Assembly: GCA_963708425.1 (NCBI GenBank) | Contig: OY970206.1 | Coordinates: 2,666,001-2,730,000 of the forward strand | From: JACMNW01 sp963708425 | Lineage (GTDB): Bacteria > Pseudomonadota > Alphaproteobacteria > Rhodobacterales > Rhodobacteraceae | Length of the DNA stretch: 64,000 bases | Reading direction: 5' to 3' | Shown here: positions 25,507 through 34,691 of the stretch, piece after piece | How the letters are laid out: each line of letters opens with the position of its first letter | How positions within the stretch are numbered: position 1 is the stretch's first letter | The notes under the pieces: model-generated | What the model saw: only the letters and a program-made list of their open reading frames with translations | Told to the model about the DNA's origin: nothing | Database searches by the model: none | Made by a program: the position numbers and the translations under genes

Positions 25507-26240
25507 TGCGATTTTTGTTGTGTTTTGCGCTGTGGCCGTTGGCCCTTGCCGCCGAACAAACTGAAGTGACGTCACTGGTGATTGCGGCAGAGCTGGTTTT
25601 GCCAACCGATCGCTATGACCACGGCGTGTTGGGCGACAGCCTGGAATGGGGCGGATTGCAGGTATTGGTCGATGTCTGCCAGGGCTGCGCCACGCCACGG
25701 ACGGAAAAGAAGGTGATAATCCTGCCAAACCACCGCGTGTTCGAAGATTTCGAGGCGCGCGTTGCGGATTTTGACGGCGATGGCCGACCCGAAGTGATGG
25801 TGGTCGAAACCGATCTGACGCGCGGCGCGTCACTGGCGATTTATGACGGTTCCGGTAAACGCGCCGCGACGGCATTTATTGGCACAACGCACCGCTGGCT
25901 TGCCCCCGCTGGGTGGGGCGATTTTGACAGTGATGGCAGGATCGAGATCGCCTATGTTGATCGTCCGCATCTTCGCCGCGAGCTGGTCTTTGTGCGATAT
26001 GCCGACGGCAAGCTGACTGAGATCGCTCGGGCCGCAGAATTCACCAACCACCGCATCGGCGATGCCGCAATTTCAGGCGGCACCCGTCATTGCAACGGGC
26101 GCGACAGTCTGATCGTCGCCTCTGGTGACTGGACCGGGATCGCCGAGATTACACTGGTGGACACCGAAGTCAGCGCCGACATTGTGTCTGGTGTTCCTAC
26201 TGCGGCGTCGCTGCGCGCGGCGATGGACTGTGCCAACTGA
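25506..26240 (+). CDS. Exported FG-GAP/VCBS repeat protein
   Basis: A 244-residue protein with a signal peptide (MRFLLCFALWPLALAAEQ). It has two blade-like repeats with calcium-type loops, DFDGDGRPEVMVVE and DFDSDGRIEIAYVD, typical of VCBS/FG-GAP beta-propeller sequences. Three or more Cys (VCQGCATP, RHCNGRD, MDCAN) could form disulfides in the periplasm. It starts within the ferredoxin stop codon. The function is unknown. Confidence 0.8.
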   Translation: MRFLLCFALWPLALAAEQTEVTSLVIAAELVLPTDRYDHGVLGDSLEWGGLQVLVDVCQGCATPRTEKKVIILPNHRVFEDFEARVADFDGDGRPEVMVVETDLTRGASLAIYDGSGKRAATAFIGTTHRWLAPAGWGDFDSDGRIEIAYVDRPHLRRELVFVRYADGKLTEIARAAEFTNHRIGDAAISGGTRHCNGRDSLIVASGDWTGIAEITLVDTEVSADIVSGVPTAASLRAAMDCAN

Positions 26241-26340
26241 CTTTGCACAGGATGCAGGAATTTTCGTGATTTGGCGGCTCAAGCGGTGAACAGGATGCCC
26301 ACCAATGGGCAAGCGCGCCGACCGCCACCTCGGAACGGGA

Positions 26341-26793
26341 TCAGTTGGTCTTGCGGGTGGGCATGAACGGCAGCCGTGCTACGGGTACGCCGTCTTCGAT
26401 CAATTGGCGCGCTTCTTCCGGTTTTGCCTCGCCATAGATTGACCGTGCAGGGGTGGCACCATCATGGATACGACGTGCTTCGGCCGCGAAGTTGAGGCCG
26501 ACATATTGGGAATTCACCTCGACCTGCCTGCGCATTTCGGCAAACGCCTCTTCTACCGCCGACTGGGGCTGCGATAGTGCGCCACTGCCCGGTGCGGCTG
26601 GTTCGGCATTTGCCGCACCGGCAGTGCGGGCCGGGCGCACTGCCGGTGCCATCAGTGATTTCTGCACATCGGCGCTGCCACAAATGGGGCAGGCGATGTG
26701 GCCCGCGGCGTGCAAGCCCTCATAGGCCTCTGACGAGCGAAACCAGCTGTCAAAGTCATGCGACGCGGCACATCTAAGCGAGTAGCGGATCAT
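26341..26793 (-). CDS. DUF1178 family protein
   Basis: A 150-residue uncharacterised protein. The N-terminus MIRYSLRCAASHDFDSWFRSS, followed by a CPICGS zinc-knuckle-like motif near residue 36, is the DUF1178 signature. A Pro/Ala-rich linker and a conserved C-terminal block (EEARQLIEDGVPVARLPF) complete it. The start at 26793 matches the family; the frame has ten more upstream codons. It lies beside a Nudix hydrolase gene on the same strand, 79 bp apart. Confidence 0.9.
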   Translation of the reverse strand: MIRYSLRCAASHDFDSWFRSSEAYEGLHAAGHIACPICGSADVQKSLMAPAVRPARTAGAANAEPAAPGSGALSQPQSAVEEAFAEMRRQVEVNSQYVGLNFAAEARRIHDGATPARSIYGEAKPEEARQLIEDGVPVARLPFMPTRKTN

Positions 26794-26872
26794 TGGGGTA
26801 CCGTCGGGTTCATCATACTCCACCTAAGCTTTCGGTAGAAATATTCAACCGGTTCCCCACTGACGTGATTTC

Positions 26873-27388
26873 CTACTGCGGCGGCGTCAGAGTTGGCGGC
26901 TTCAGCTTTTTGGCAACGGCGTCGACACCCAGATTTTTCGCGTCTTGCGCCAGCGCCAGCAAAAGCGTGCGCAGCTCCGGCTCGGCAACCAGCTGTGCAG
27001 CTTCGGCGGCGGCAAACCACTTGCGGCGGCGCTGATGCTGCTCGGGGTAGCGGCGCGACAACTTTTCCACCCGCAAGCCATAGATCGCGACCACGCAGGG
27101 GATGGATTGATCCTCGGCCAAGATCTTTTGATAGGAAAACACGCCAAGGCAGGTGTCGCACAACTTGCCCTCAACGCCGGCTTCTTCCCAGGCTTCGCGT
27201 TCGGCGGCGGCGGCGGCAGTCAGGCCTTTGATCGGCCAACCCTTCGGGATGACCCAGCGCCCGGTTTCGCGGCTGGTGATCAGCAACACATCAAGGCCCG
27301 TCTCTGCCTGACGCCAGCAGACGGCACCATATTGCGTGCGCGGTTCGTCCGATGTGCGGGCAAAGGCGCTTGAAGGACTACGTTTCAT
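26873..27388 (-). CDS. Nudix hydrolase
   Basis: A 171-residue Nudix-fold protein. The box core REAWEEAGV is intact and is preceded by GRWVIPKGWPIKG, as in the diphosphoinositol/diadenosine polyphosphate-type bacterial Nudix family. The upstream Glu of the strict consensus is replaced, which is common in this subfamily. It probably removes nucleotide-type pyrophosphates in the cytoplasm; the substrate is uncertain. It lies upstream of DUF1178 and likely shares its transcript. Confidence 0.88.
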   Translation of the reverse strand: MKRSPSSAFARTSDEPRTQYGAVCWRQAETGLDVLLITSRETGRWVIPKGWPIKGLTAAAAAEREAWEEAGVEGKLCDTCLGVFSYQKILAEDQSIPCVVAIYGLRVEKLSRRYPEQHQRRRKWFAAAEAAQLVAEPELRTLLLALAQDAKNLGVDAVAKKLKPPTLTPPQ

Positions 27389-27594
27389 GCCTGTTCAACT
27401 TTCAATAGGCGCGGCTTTTCGCCGTTCTGCCCAACCACATTGGTGTCAATATGGCACAGCTGTGGCAAACTTCCCAGCAATTGCAGGCAAAAATCACGTA
27501 ACTGTGGTCTGTTAGGCCCTATTCACCGGCAATTGCTGTTTGACGAAGACCGCCGGAGGCATACCTTAACGGCAACTGTAACAAGGAAACTGCC

Positions 27595-28146
27595 ATGGCC
27601 GGGTATCCCCATCGCTTGCGTAAGCTGCGGCAGATCGTCGTTTCGGCGCTGGTTGTTGCGGCTGGCGTTTTCCCGACAGCCGCCACTGCGGGCTTTTCGT
27701 TCACCTCGATCGACGGCGGCCAAATTGATCTTGATGATTGGCGCGGTCATCCGGTGCTGGTGGTCAACACCGCCTCGCTTTGCGGCTTTACCGGGCAGTA
27801 TGACGATCTGCAAACGCTGCAAGACACCTATGGCGCGCGCGGGCTGAAGGTGCTGGCCGTGCCGTCGAACGATTTTGCGCAGGAGCTTGGTGATGAAAAA
27901 GCGGTGAAAGAGTTTTGTGAAGTGAACTTTGATCTGACCATCGCGATGACCGAGATTACTGTAGTAACGGGCGCAAAAGCGCATCCGTTCTATGCGTGGG
28001 TCAAAGGCAGCAGTGGGTTTGCGCCGGGGTGGAATTTCAACAAAGTGCTGCTCGGCAGCGATGGTGCGGTGATTGCAACCTGGGGCTCGGGGCCAAAGCC
28101 GACATCGGCAGCAATTACCAAACAGATCGAGGCGCTTTTGCAGTGA
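27595..28146 (+). CDS. Exported glutathione-peroxidase-family protein
   Basis: A 183-residue thiol peroxidase of the glutathione peroxidase family. It has an N-terminal signal peptide (RQIVVSALVVAAGVFPTAATA), so it is probably periplasmic. The catalytic Cys lies in NTASLCGFT, and the partner Gln/Trp/Asn tetrad residues are suggested by VPSNDF and GWNFNK. The usual WNF motif is thus kept. The Cys replaces selenocysteine. The next gene, a histone-deacetylase-family protein, starts 4 nt before its stop, indicating translational coupling. Confidence 0.87.
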   Translation: MAGYPHRLRKLRQIVVSALVVAAGVFPTAATAGFSFTSIDGGQIDLDDWRGHPVLVVNTASLCGFTGQYDDLQTLQDTYGARGLKVLAVPSNDFAQELGDEKAVKEFCEVNFDLTIAMTEITVVTGAKAHPFYAWVKGSSGFAPGWNFNKVLLGSDGAVIATWGSGPKPTSAAITKQIEALLQ

Positions 28147-29270
28147 CTACGGCGGCGGCTGGCCCGACTGACCCGATCTTTATCGGGTCAGAGATTTATC
28201 GCGGCTCAAGCTACGGCCTCACGCATCCGTTGCGGGTGCCGCGGGTTTCCACCGTGATGGATCTGACGCGGGGTCTGGGGTGGCTGCCACCTGATCGGTT
28301 TCGCCTGTCACCCCGCGCTAAGCCTGCCGCTTTGGCCATGTGGCACGATGCCGATTACATCGCCGCCTTGCAGAGTGCCGAACGCACTGGCAACGTTACC
28401 GATGCCACGCGGCGCAGCTATGGCCTTGGCACCCTGTCAAACCCGGTGTTTGCCGATATGTATCGCAGGCCAGCCACAGGGGCAGGAGGGGTGATGCTGG
28501 CCGCCGAAATGCTGGCGGCACGTCCAGGGGTGATTTATGTGCCCGGCGGCGGCACGCATCACGGCATGCCCGCCTATGCGAACGGCTTTTGCTATCTGAA
28601 CGATCCGGTTCTGGGCATTCTGACTCTGCGCCGGGCGGGCGTGCCACGCATCGCCTATGTCGATATTGACGCGCACCACCCTGACGGCGTGGAACATGCA
28701 TTTTCCGGCGATCCCGACGTGCTGCTGATCTCGGTCCACGAACAGGCGCGGTGGCCGTTTACCGGGCAGCTGGGTGATGCGGGCTGCGGCAATTGTTTCA
28801 ATCTGCCAGTGCCTGCGGGATTCAATGACACCGAAATGCGAGCTGTCCTGCAACGGCTGATCCTGCCGCGCCTTGCGGCGTTCGCCCCCGATGCGATCGT
28901 GCTGCAATGTGGGGCCGATGGGCTGCTGGAAGACCCGCTATCGCGCCTGGCGCTGTCGAACAGCGCGCATTGGGCAGTGGTGGCAGCGCTGCGCGAGATT
29001 GCCCCTCGCTATCTGGTGCTGGGCGGCGGCGGCTATAACCCGTGGTCGGTTGGCCGCTGCTGGGCTGGGGTCTGGGCGACGCTGGCGGGCCAAGCGATAC
29101 CCGACGTGCTGCCCGACGCGGCGCAGTCGGTACTGCGCGCGCTAAGCTGGGGTGGCGGCGCGCGCTCCGGGCCAACTGAGGCATTGCTGACGACGCTGCG
29201 CGACCCGGCCCGTGAAGGGCCAGTTCGGGCCGAGGTGGCCGACAGCATTGCCGTCCTCGCCGCCCGTTGA
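28143..29270 (+). CDS. Histone-deacetylase-family (AcuC-like) amidohydrolase
   Basis: A zinc-dependent deacetylase of 375 residues. Family motifs include GGGTHHG, YVDIDAHHPDGVEHAF (metal ligands Asp and His), LQCGADGLLEDPLSRL and GGGGYNP. Bacterial members deacetylate acetyl-CoA synthetase, acetylpolyamines or other amides. The start is GTG at 28143, overlapping the peroxidase stop, which gives an N-terminus of normal length. Its TGA abuts the amidase stop codon on the other strand with no spacer (TGATCA). Confidence 0.9.
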   Translation: MTTAAAGPTDPIFIGSEIYRGSSYGLTHPLRVPRVSTVMDLTRGLGWLPPDRFRLSPRAKPAALAMWHDADYIAALQSAERTGNVTDATRRSYGLGTLSNPVFADMYRRPATGAGGVMLAAEMLAARPGVIYVPGGGTHHGMPAYANGFCYLNDPVLGILTLRRAGVPRIAYVDIDAHHPDGVEHAFSGDPDVLLISVHEQARWPFTGQLGDAGCGNCFNLPVPAGFNDTEMRAVLQRLILPRLAAFAPDAIVLQCGADGLLEDPLSRLALSNSAHWAVVAALREIAPRYLVLGGGGYNPWSVGRCWAGVWATLAGQAIPDVLPDAAQSVLRALSWGGGARSGPTEALLTTLRDPAREGPVRAEVADSIAVLAAR

Positions 29271-30680
29271 TCACAACGGCGGCGGACGCTGTCCCGGCCA
29301 ATCCGTCGCCAGATGGTAGGCCTGTCCCATCGCCAGAATTTCGGCATCGGCGCCGGCGCGGCCAAACAGCTGCATCCCCATGGGCAGACCCGTGGCACCA
29401 AACCCGGCGGGCAGTGCGATGGCGGGAAGGCCTGCCAGGCTGACCGGGATGACGACTTCCATCCAGCGATGATAAGTGTCCATCGTGTGCCCGTTGATGG
29501 TTTGCGGCCAGCGCCATTCGGCAGGGAACGGCCAAACCTGAGCCGAGGGCAGCACCAGCGCATCATAGGTCTGAAACAGCCGCGCTGCCGTGGCATACCA
29601 GCGCGACCGGATCACCGATGCGGCGTGAACCGCCTCGGCTGAAAGACCAAGGCCCTGCTCGATCTCCCATACTGTCTCGGGCTTCAGTTGCGCGCGTTTG
29701 GCGGGATCGGCATAGAGATCGCGCTTGCCCCCGGCATTCAGCATGGCGCGCAGCGTTGTCCAACTGTGCCAAAGATCACTGGCCGGGAACGGCGGTGCTA
29801 CCGGATCAACGATAGCACCTTGATCTTCGAACACTCGCAGGCCTGCCTCGCACAGAGCGGTGATGCCGGGCTCCATCTGATAGGCCCCACCCCAATTGCC
29901 CAACCAGCCAATCCGCTTGCCGCGCAGATCGGCAACCTGCAGATCGCCGTAGCGCTGCGCCACCCTCCCAAACGGTACTTCGGGGTTTTCACCTGCCATC
30001 ACCTGCAACATGCCCGCCAGGTCTTCGACGTTGCGCGCCATTGGCCCATCGGTCGAAAGCGTCGCCAGAAACGTGTCGCCAACGGTATCGGTCGGCACCA
30101 CGCCCCATGTTGGGCGAAAGCCGTAAACATTGCAGAATGCCGCCGGATTGCGCAGCGACCCCATCATGTCAGACCCATCGGCGACTGGCACCATGCGCGC
30201 CGCCAGTGCTGCCGCAGCGCCGCCCGATGATCCACCGGCAGACCGGCCCAGATCATAAGGATTGCGCGTCACACCGTGCACCGGGTTGAAGCTGTGTGAA
30301 CCCTGGCCCCATTCTGGCGTGTTGGTCTTGCCGATGAAAATTCCGCCCGCTGCGCGCAGTCTTGCCGCCAACAGGTCATCCGTTTGTGGCACATGGTTGG
30401 CAAACAACGGCGACCCATGCGTGGTGCGCAGCCCCTTGGTTTCGACGAGGTCTTTCACGGCCAGCGGTAGCCCGTGCAGCCAGCCAAGCGGCGGGGCATC
30501 ATCTGCCACACGCGCCTCGCGCATCAGATCGTCGGGGTCGCGCAAAGACACGACAGCGTTCACCGCGCCGTTCACGGCGGCAATCCGCACCAGATAGGCC
30601 GCCATCACCTCCGACGGCGCAACCTGCCGCGCCGCGATCAGGCGCGACAGGTCTGATGCGGACAGATCAACAAGGCCCAT
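29271..30680 (-). CDS. Amidase-signature-family enzyme
   Basis: A 469-residue amidase with the Ser-cisSer-Lys triad: Lys in LAVKDLVETKG and the Ser pair in RSAGGSSGGAAAALAARMVP, followed by VADGSDMMGSLRNPAAFCN. Such enzymes hydrolyse carboxylic amides. It is the last gene, 91 bp downstream, of a polyamine-type ABC transporter on the same strand, and another amidase precedes the transporter. It may act on an imported amide. It starts at 30680 (GGGGG upstream); the extra 30 upstream codons look like repeat DNA. Confidence 0.9.
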   Translation of the reverse strand: MGLVDLSASDLSRLIAARQVAPSEVMAAYLVRIAAVNGAVNAVVSLRDPDDLMREARVADDAPPLGWLHGLPLAVKDLVETKGLRTTHGSPLFANHVPQTDDLLAARLRAAGGIFIGKTNTPEWGQGSHSFNPVHGVTRNPYDLGRSAGGSSGGAAAALAARMVPVADGSDMMGSLRNPAAFCNVYGFRPTWGVVPTDTVGDTFLATLSTDGPMARNVEDLAGMLQVMAGENPEVPFGRVAQRYGDLQVADLRGKRIGWLGNWGGAYQMEPGITALCEAGLRVFEDQGAIVDPVAPPFPASDLWHSWTTLRAMLNAGGKRDLYADPAKRAQLKPETVWEIEQGLGLSAEAVHAASVIRSRWYATAARLFQTYDALVLPSAQVWPFPAEWRWPQTINGHTMDTYHRWMEVVIPVSLAGLPAIALPAGFGATGLPMGMQLFGRAGADAEILAMGQAYHLATDWPGQRPPPL

Positions 30681-30702
30681 CCATACCCCCTTCGTTTCTG
30701 CA

Positions 30703-30770
30703 CAAATACCCCGGGGGTGCGGGGGCAGAGCCCCCGCCTCGGGCGACGCGGCCGCAAGGCCGCGGCGCAA
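30703..30770 (-). repeat. GC-rich inverted repeats and CCCCCGGGGTATTT motif
   Basis: Two hairpins sit between the binding-protein stop and the amidase start: a GGCCGC/GCGGCC pair near 30750-30766 and GCGGGGGC/GCCCCCGC at 30719-30737. On the minus strand they are followed by ACCCCCGGGGTATTT and GCAGAAACGAAGG just before the amidase start. This composite is frequent between genes in Rhodobacteraceae as I recall it. It may act as a terminator or partial terminator for the transporter message. Confidence 0.55.
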
Positions 30771-30771
30771 C

Positions 30772-31800
30772 TCACTTCAACAGCTCAGTCCAGATCGCGG
30801 TATTGTATTCCTGTGCTTTCGGCGAACAGGTCGGAATGAACTGCCCGAGCGCCCGGAACTCTTCCGGGATCGCCACTTCGGGTGCGGTCTTCATATCTTC
30901 GGGCATGAAGGCATCAGATCCCGCAATGCCGTTGCCGTAGCGCGCGAAGGCCGACAGCATCGCGGCATTTTCCGGCAGCATGATGAAATCCATGAACTTG
31001 TAGGCTTCCTCGACATTTTTCGCATCCGACAGCAGCGCCACCGAATCCATGAAGAGCACGTAGCCTTCTTTCGGGTAGCCGAATTTTACATCCGGGTTCT
31101 TCAGCCGTGCCCGCATGATGGCACCGTTCCAGTACATCGAGGCTGACACGTCATTCGTCGCCATCTTGTCTTCCATGCCGTAGTCCATGCTCATCCATTT
31201 GAGCTTGGCGGCAGTCAGCAGGTCGCGCACTTTCTTCAGCACTTCGGTATCTTCAGTGCACAACTCGCCGCCGACATACAGTGTCGCCATCGATATGGCG
31301 TCCATCATTTCAGGCGTCACGTTGACCTTGCCGACCAATTCCGGCGGTGGATCAAGGAAGATGGCCGAGGTGTTGATATCGCCGCCATAGACAGAGGTAT
31401 TGACGCCAACGCCGGTCGATCCCCATAGCCATGGCACTGAATGCGTGCGGCCTTGGTCCCAGCTGACATCCATCCATTCCGGGGCGATATTCGTGTGATT
31501 TGGCAGTTTTGCCAGATCCAACGGCTGGATCAGACCTTTTTCGACAAAGATTGGGATAAAGCTGTTCGATGGCACCACCAGATCATAGCCATGGCCCCCG
31601 GCCTCGATCTTGGCCAGCGCCTCGTCGTTGCTGGCGTAATCGGTTACAGTGACCTTGATGCCGGTTTCCGCCTCGAACTTTGCCAGCAGTTCGGGGCTGG
31701 TGTAGTTGCCCCAGTTGTACAATTGCAGTTCGCCCTCGGCGAGGGCTGCAGTGCCGCCTGCAAGGCCGATGGCCGTGGCGAGCAATAGGTTTTTCATCAT
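30772..31800 (-). CDS. Polyamine-type ABC transporter substrate-binding protein
   Basis: A 342-residue periplasmic binding protein of the PotD/PotF family. The signal peptide is MMKNLLLATAIGLAGGTAALAE, followed by LQLYNWGNYTSPELLAKFE, the classic start of this family. The ligand pocket Trp-Gly and acidic residues appear as VPWLWGSTGVGVN. It belongs to a four-gene set with two permeases and an ATPase upstream. Ligand: putrescine, spermidine or another cation; the two neighbouring amidases argue for an amide-containing relative. Confidence 0.9.
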   Translation of the reverse strand: MMKNLLLATAIGLAGGTAALAEGELQLYNWGNYTSPELLAKFEAETGIKVTVTDYASNDEALAKIEAGGHGYDLVVPSNSFIPIFVEKGLIQPLDLAKLPNHTNIAPEWMDVSWDQGRTHSVPWLWGSTGVGVNTSVYGGDINTSAIFLDPPPELVGKVNVTPEMMDAISMATLYVGGELCTEDTEVLKKVRDLLTAAKLKWMSMDYGMEDKMATNDVSASMYWNGAIMRARLKNPDVKFGYPKEGYVLFMDSVALLSDAKNVEEAYKFMDFIMLPENAAMLSAFARYGNGIAGSDAFMPEDMKTAPEVAIPEEFRALGQFIPTCSPKAQEYNTAIWTELLK

Positions 31801-31840
31801 CGTTGATCTCCATTGTTGGTTGGAAGTATCGCGGGCGGGT

Positions 31841-32644
31841 TCAATCCCGTTTTTTGGTCAGCAAAAAGAACAGGGTCAGCAGGCACACCGTCAAGCCCAG
31901 AAGCACGGTTGCAATGGCGTTGATGTCGGGTTTGGTGCCGCGCCGCAGTTGACCGAGCATATAGGTGGGCAAGGTGTCTTGCCCACCGGATTTCACGAAG
32001 TTGGTGATCACCACGTCATCCAGCGACACCACAAAGGCCAGCATCGCCCCGGCAATGATCGCCGGGGCCAGCAATGGCAGGGTCACGCGACGAAAGGTTT
32101 GCCAAGGCGACGCGTAAAGATCGGCCGCGGCGTTTTCCAGACTGAGGTCCATGCCTTCCAGCCGGGCCTTGATCGGCAGATAGGCGAAGGGAAGGCAAAA
32201 CGCGCTGTGGGCAAGGATCAGGTAGATCAGCCCCTGATAGCCGGTCGCCACTTTGATCGCGGCCACAAAGATCAGCAGCGAAATCGCGGTGACAATGTCG
32301 GGTACGATCAGCGGCTGGTTGATCATCAGGTTGATCAGGGTCTTGCCGCGAAATGGCCCTGTGCGCGTGGTGCCAAGGGCAGCAAGGGTTGCCAGCGTTG
32401 TGGCAATCAGCGTGGCGCAGGTGGCGACGGTCAGCGAGCGCAGGGCGGCATCCTGCACATCCTCGTTCGACCACGCAGTCACATACCAGCGCCACGAAAA
32501 GCCCTGCCAATCCGATACCGAGGTCCCGGCGTTGAACGAATAGATCACCAGCGTAAAGATCGGGATGTACAGGATTGCAAAGATGATCATCGCGATGCTG
32601 GAAAAGCCCGGCAAGTGGGTGGCGGAAAAGCTGGGGCTAGCCAT
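31841..32644 (-). CDS. Polyamine-type ABC transporter permease (PotC-like)
   Basis: A 267-residue inner-membrane permease with about six helices. It contains the EAA-type loop that docks the ATPase (ENAAADLYASPWQTFRRVTLP), followed by ALAPAII-like and SLDDVVITNF motifs diagnostic for PotC/PotI. It overlaps the end of the PotB-like gene by 8 nt, so the two are coupled. A 40-nt gap separates it from the binding-protein gene. Confidence 0.93.
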   Translation of the reverse strand: MASPSFSATHLPGFSSIAMIIFAILYIPIFTLVIYSFNAGTSVSDWQGFSWRWYVTAWSNEDVQDAALRSLTVATCATLIATTLATLAALGTTRTGPFRGKTLINLMINQPLIVPDIVTAISLLIFVAAIKVATGYQGLIYLILAHSAFCLPFAYLPIKARLEGMDLSLENAAADLYASPWQTFRRVTLPLLAPAIIAGAMLAFVVSLDDVVITNFVKSGGQDTLPTYMLGQLRRGTKPDINAIATVLLGLTVCLLTLFFLLTKKRD

Positions 32645-33545
32645 TTGTCCCCTCCCGATTGGTCGCGCGGGTATAGAACACCAGTGCGACGGCGATGATG
32701 ATCAGTAACGTCATGCCCAAAGCAGCACCCAGTGGCCAGTTGCGCCCTTGGCCAAATTGCAGGTCGATCAGGTTGCCGATCATCAGATTGTTGCCGCCAC
32801 CCAGAATGCGCGGAATGACATAGGCCCCAAGTGACGGCGTGAACACCAGAATGGACCCTGCGATAATGCCTGGCTTGACGATCGGCAGGATGATCCGGCG
32901 CAAAACCTGGCCGCGGCTGGCGTAAAGGTCATAGCCCGCTTCCAGCAGGCGCATATCAAAGCGGTCAATGGCAGCGAAAATCGGCAGCACCATGAACGGC
33001 AGATAGACATAGGCCATGCCGATGAACACCGCCGTATCGGAATAGATGATCTGCAGCGGTGCCGATATTGCCGCGATCCACAGCAGGAACGTGTTCAGCA
33101 GCCCTTCGTTGCGGACCACTTCGTTGACCGCGAACGTGCGGATAAGTAGGTTGGTCCAGAACGGAATGGTGATCAGGAACAGCCACAGCACGCGGGCCTT
33201 TGGCGGTTTTGTGGCGATGAACCACGCCGTCGGAAAACCCACCAGCAACGTGATCAGCGTGGTCAGCAGTGACAGCTTCATCGACCGTAGCAGAATTGTC
33301 AGATGCTGATCGGCAAGCGTGTACTTGCCCGGCTCGAAGATGTCTTCGGTGAACAGAAGGCTGCGCCAGCCATCCAGCGAGAATATCCATTTCACATTGC
33401 CATATTCGCCGGGGGTCAGGAACGAATAGACCACCATGATCAGCAGCGGCCCTGCGGCGGCAACGATCAGCAAGATCAGCGCCGGGGCGGACAACAACCA
33501 GTTGGTGCGAATACGGCGGCGTTCCTGATCAGACATCTGTGCCAC
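32637..33545 (-). CDS. Polyamine-type ABC transporter permease (PotB-like)
   Basis: A 302-residue inner-membrane permease with about six helices and the ATPase-docking loop LEAGYDLYASRGQVLRRIILP. The substrate-pore half shows FTPSLGAYVIPRILGG, typical of PotB/PotH. I take the GTG at 33545 as start, because AAGGA lies 8 nt upstream (overlapping the end of the ATPase gene); an internal ATG at 33536 is less well placed. It works with the PotC-like partner. Confidence 0.93.
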   Translation of the reverse strand: MAQMSDQERRRIRTNWLLSAPALILLIVAAAGPLLIMVVYSFLTPGEYGNVKWIFSLDGWRSLLFTEDIFEPGKYTLADQHLTILLRSMKLSLLTTLITLLVGFPTAWFIATKPPKARVLWLFLITIPFWTNLLIRTFAVNEVVRNEGLLNTFLLWIAAISAPLQIIYSDTAVFIGMAYVYLPFMVLPIFAAIDRFDMRLLEAGYDLYASRGQVLRRIILPIVKPGIIAGSILVFTPSLGAYVIPRILGGGNNLMIGNLIDLQFGQGRNWPLGAALGMTLLIIIAVALVFYTRATNREGTNG

Positions 33546-33549
33546 AGCG

Positions 33550-34617
33550 CTAATCCTTCAACACTTGTGCTGCACCCGGTGCGAAAGACAGCGATACCGG
33601 CGCGCCAAGTTTCATGCTGGCTTCACCCGTTGCCGGGCTTTGCAGGCGGGCAACAATGGGTGTTCCGTCTGACAGCACCATATGGCAATGCGTATCAGTG
33701 CCGAAATAAACCCAATTGGTGATTGTGGCCGGGATTGCGCCACTGGTGCCAGCCGTCTGCAATCGGACCTGTTCAGGGCGCACCGCGATGGTGACTTTGC
33801 CGGGCGTTGCGGGGCCATCCACCGTAATGGTCGATCCGCAATCAAGCCGCACGCCGCCGGGGGCCGTGGTGCCGGGCAGAAAGTTCGTCTCGCCGATAAA
33901 GCTGGCGACGAACCGATTGGCGGGCCGGGTGTATATATCACGCGGGCTGCCGATTTGCAGGATATGCCCCGCCGACATCACGCCGATGCGGTCTGACATG
34001 GTCAGCGCTTCTTCTTGATCATGGGTCACAAAAACAAAGGTGATGCCGGTTTCAAGCTGCAGCCGTTTCAGCTCGATCTGCATTTCCTTGCGCAGCTTCA
34101 GGTCCAGCGCCGATAGTGGTTCATCGAGCAGCAGCACTTTCGGCTTTGGCGCCAAGGCGCGGGCAAGGGCAACGCGTTGTTGTTGGCCGCCGGACAACTG
34201 GCTGGTCTTGCGATCTGCCAATGCTTCCAGTTTGACCAGCGCCAGCATCTTGGCGACGGCCGCTTTGACCTCGGCCTTCGGGCGGCCCTGCATTTCAAGG
34301 CCAAAGCCGATGTTTTGTGCCACGTTCAGATGCGGAAACAGGGCGTAGCTTTGAAACACCGTGTTCACTGCGCGCTTGTTCGGCGGCAGGCTGGTAATAT
34401 CGACGCTGTCCAGCAGAATCGTCCCCGAGGTCGGGGTTTCGAACCCGGCGATCAGGCGCAGAAGTGTGGTTTTGCCACAGCCCGACGGGCCAAGAAGGGT
34501 AAAGAACTCGCCCTTTTTGATGCTGACCGACACGTCATAAAGTGCGCGCGCTGCCGACGCGCCAGCGCCGAAAATTTTGACCGCGTTGCGCGCCTCAACC
34601 GCGATTTTGTCTGTCAC
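33550..34617 (-). CDS. Polyamine-type ABC transporter ATPase (PotA-like)
   Basis: A 355-residue ATPase. Walker A is GPSGCGKTT, the Q-loop VFQSYALFPHL, the signature LSGGQQQRVALARAL and Walker B LLLDEPLSALD. A C-terminal TOBE domain follows (about 280-350). The gene starts with GTG at 34617 after GGGAGAACA and is the first gene of the transporter set. A gene for an amidase lies 74 bp upstream on the same strand and may be read into it. Confidence 0.95.
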   Translation of the reverse strand: MTDKIAVEARNAVKIFGAGASAARALYDVSVSIKKGEFFTLLGPSGCGKTTLLRLIAGFETPTSGTILLDSVDITSLPPNKRAVNTVFQSYALFPHLNVAQNIGFGLEMQGRPKAEVKAAVAKMLALVKLEALADRKTSQLSGGQQQRVALARALAPKPKVLLLDEPLSALDLKLRKEMQIELKRLQLETGITFVFVTHDQEEALTMSDRIGVMSAGHILQIGSPRDIYTRPANRFVASFIGETNFLPGTTAPGGVRLDCGSTITVDGPATPGKVTIAVRPEQVRLQTAGTSGAIPATITNWVYFGTDTHCHMVLSDGTPIVARLQSPATGEASMKLGAPVSLSFAPGAAQVLKD

Positions 34618-34691
34618 TCTGTTCTCCCAAAGGCGGTCTTTTGATCATATTGGCGGCCGTTGTTCCAACACGCAACCTTTGTCTGCCATTC

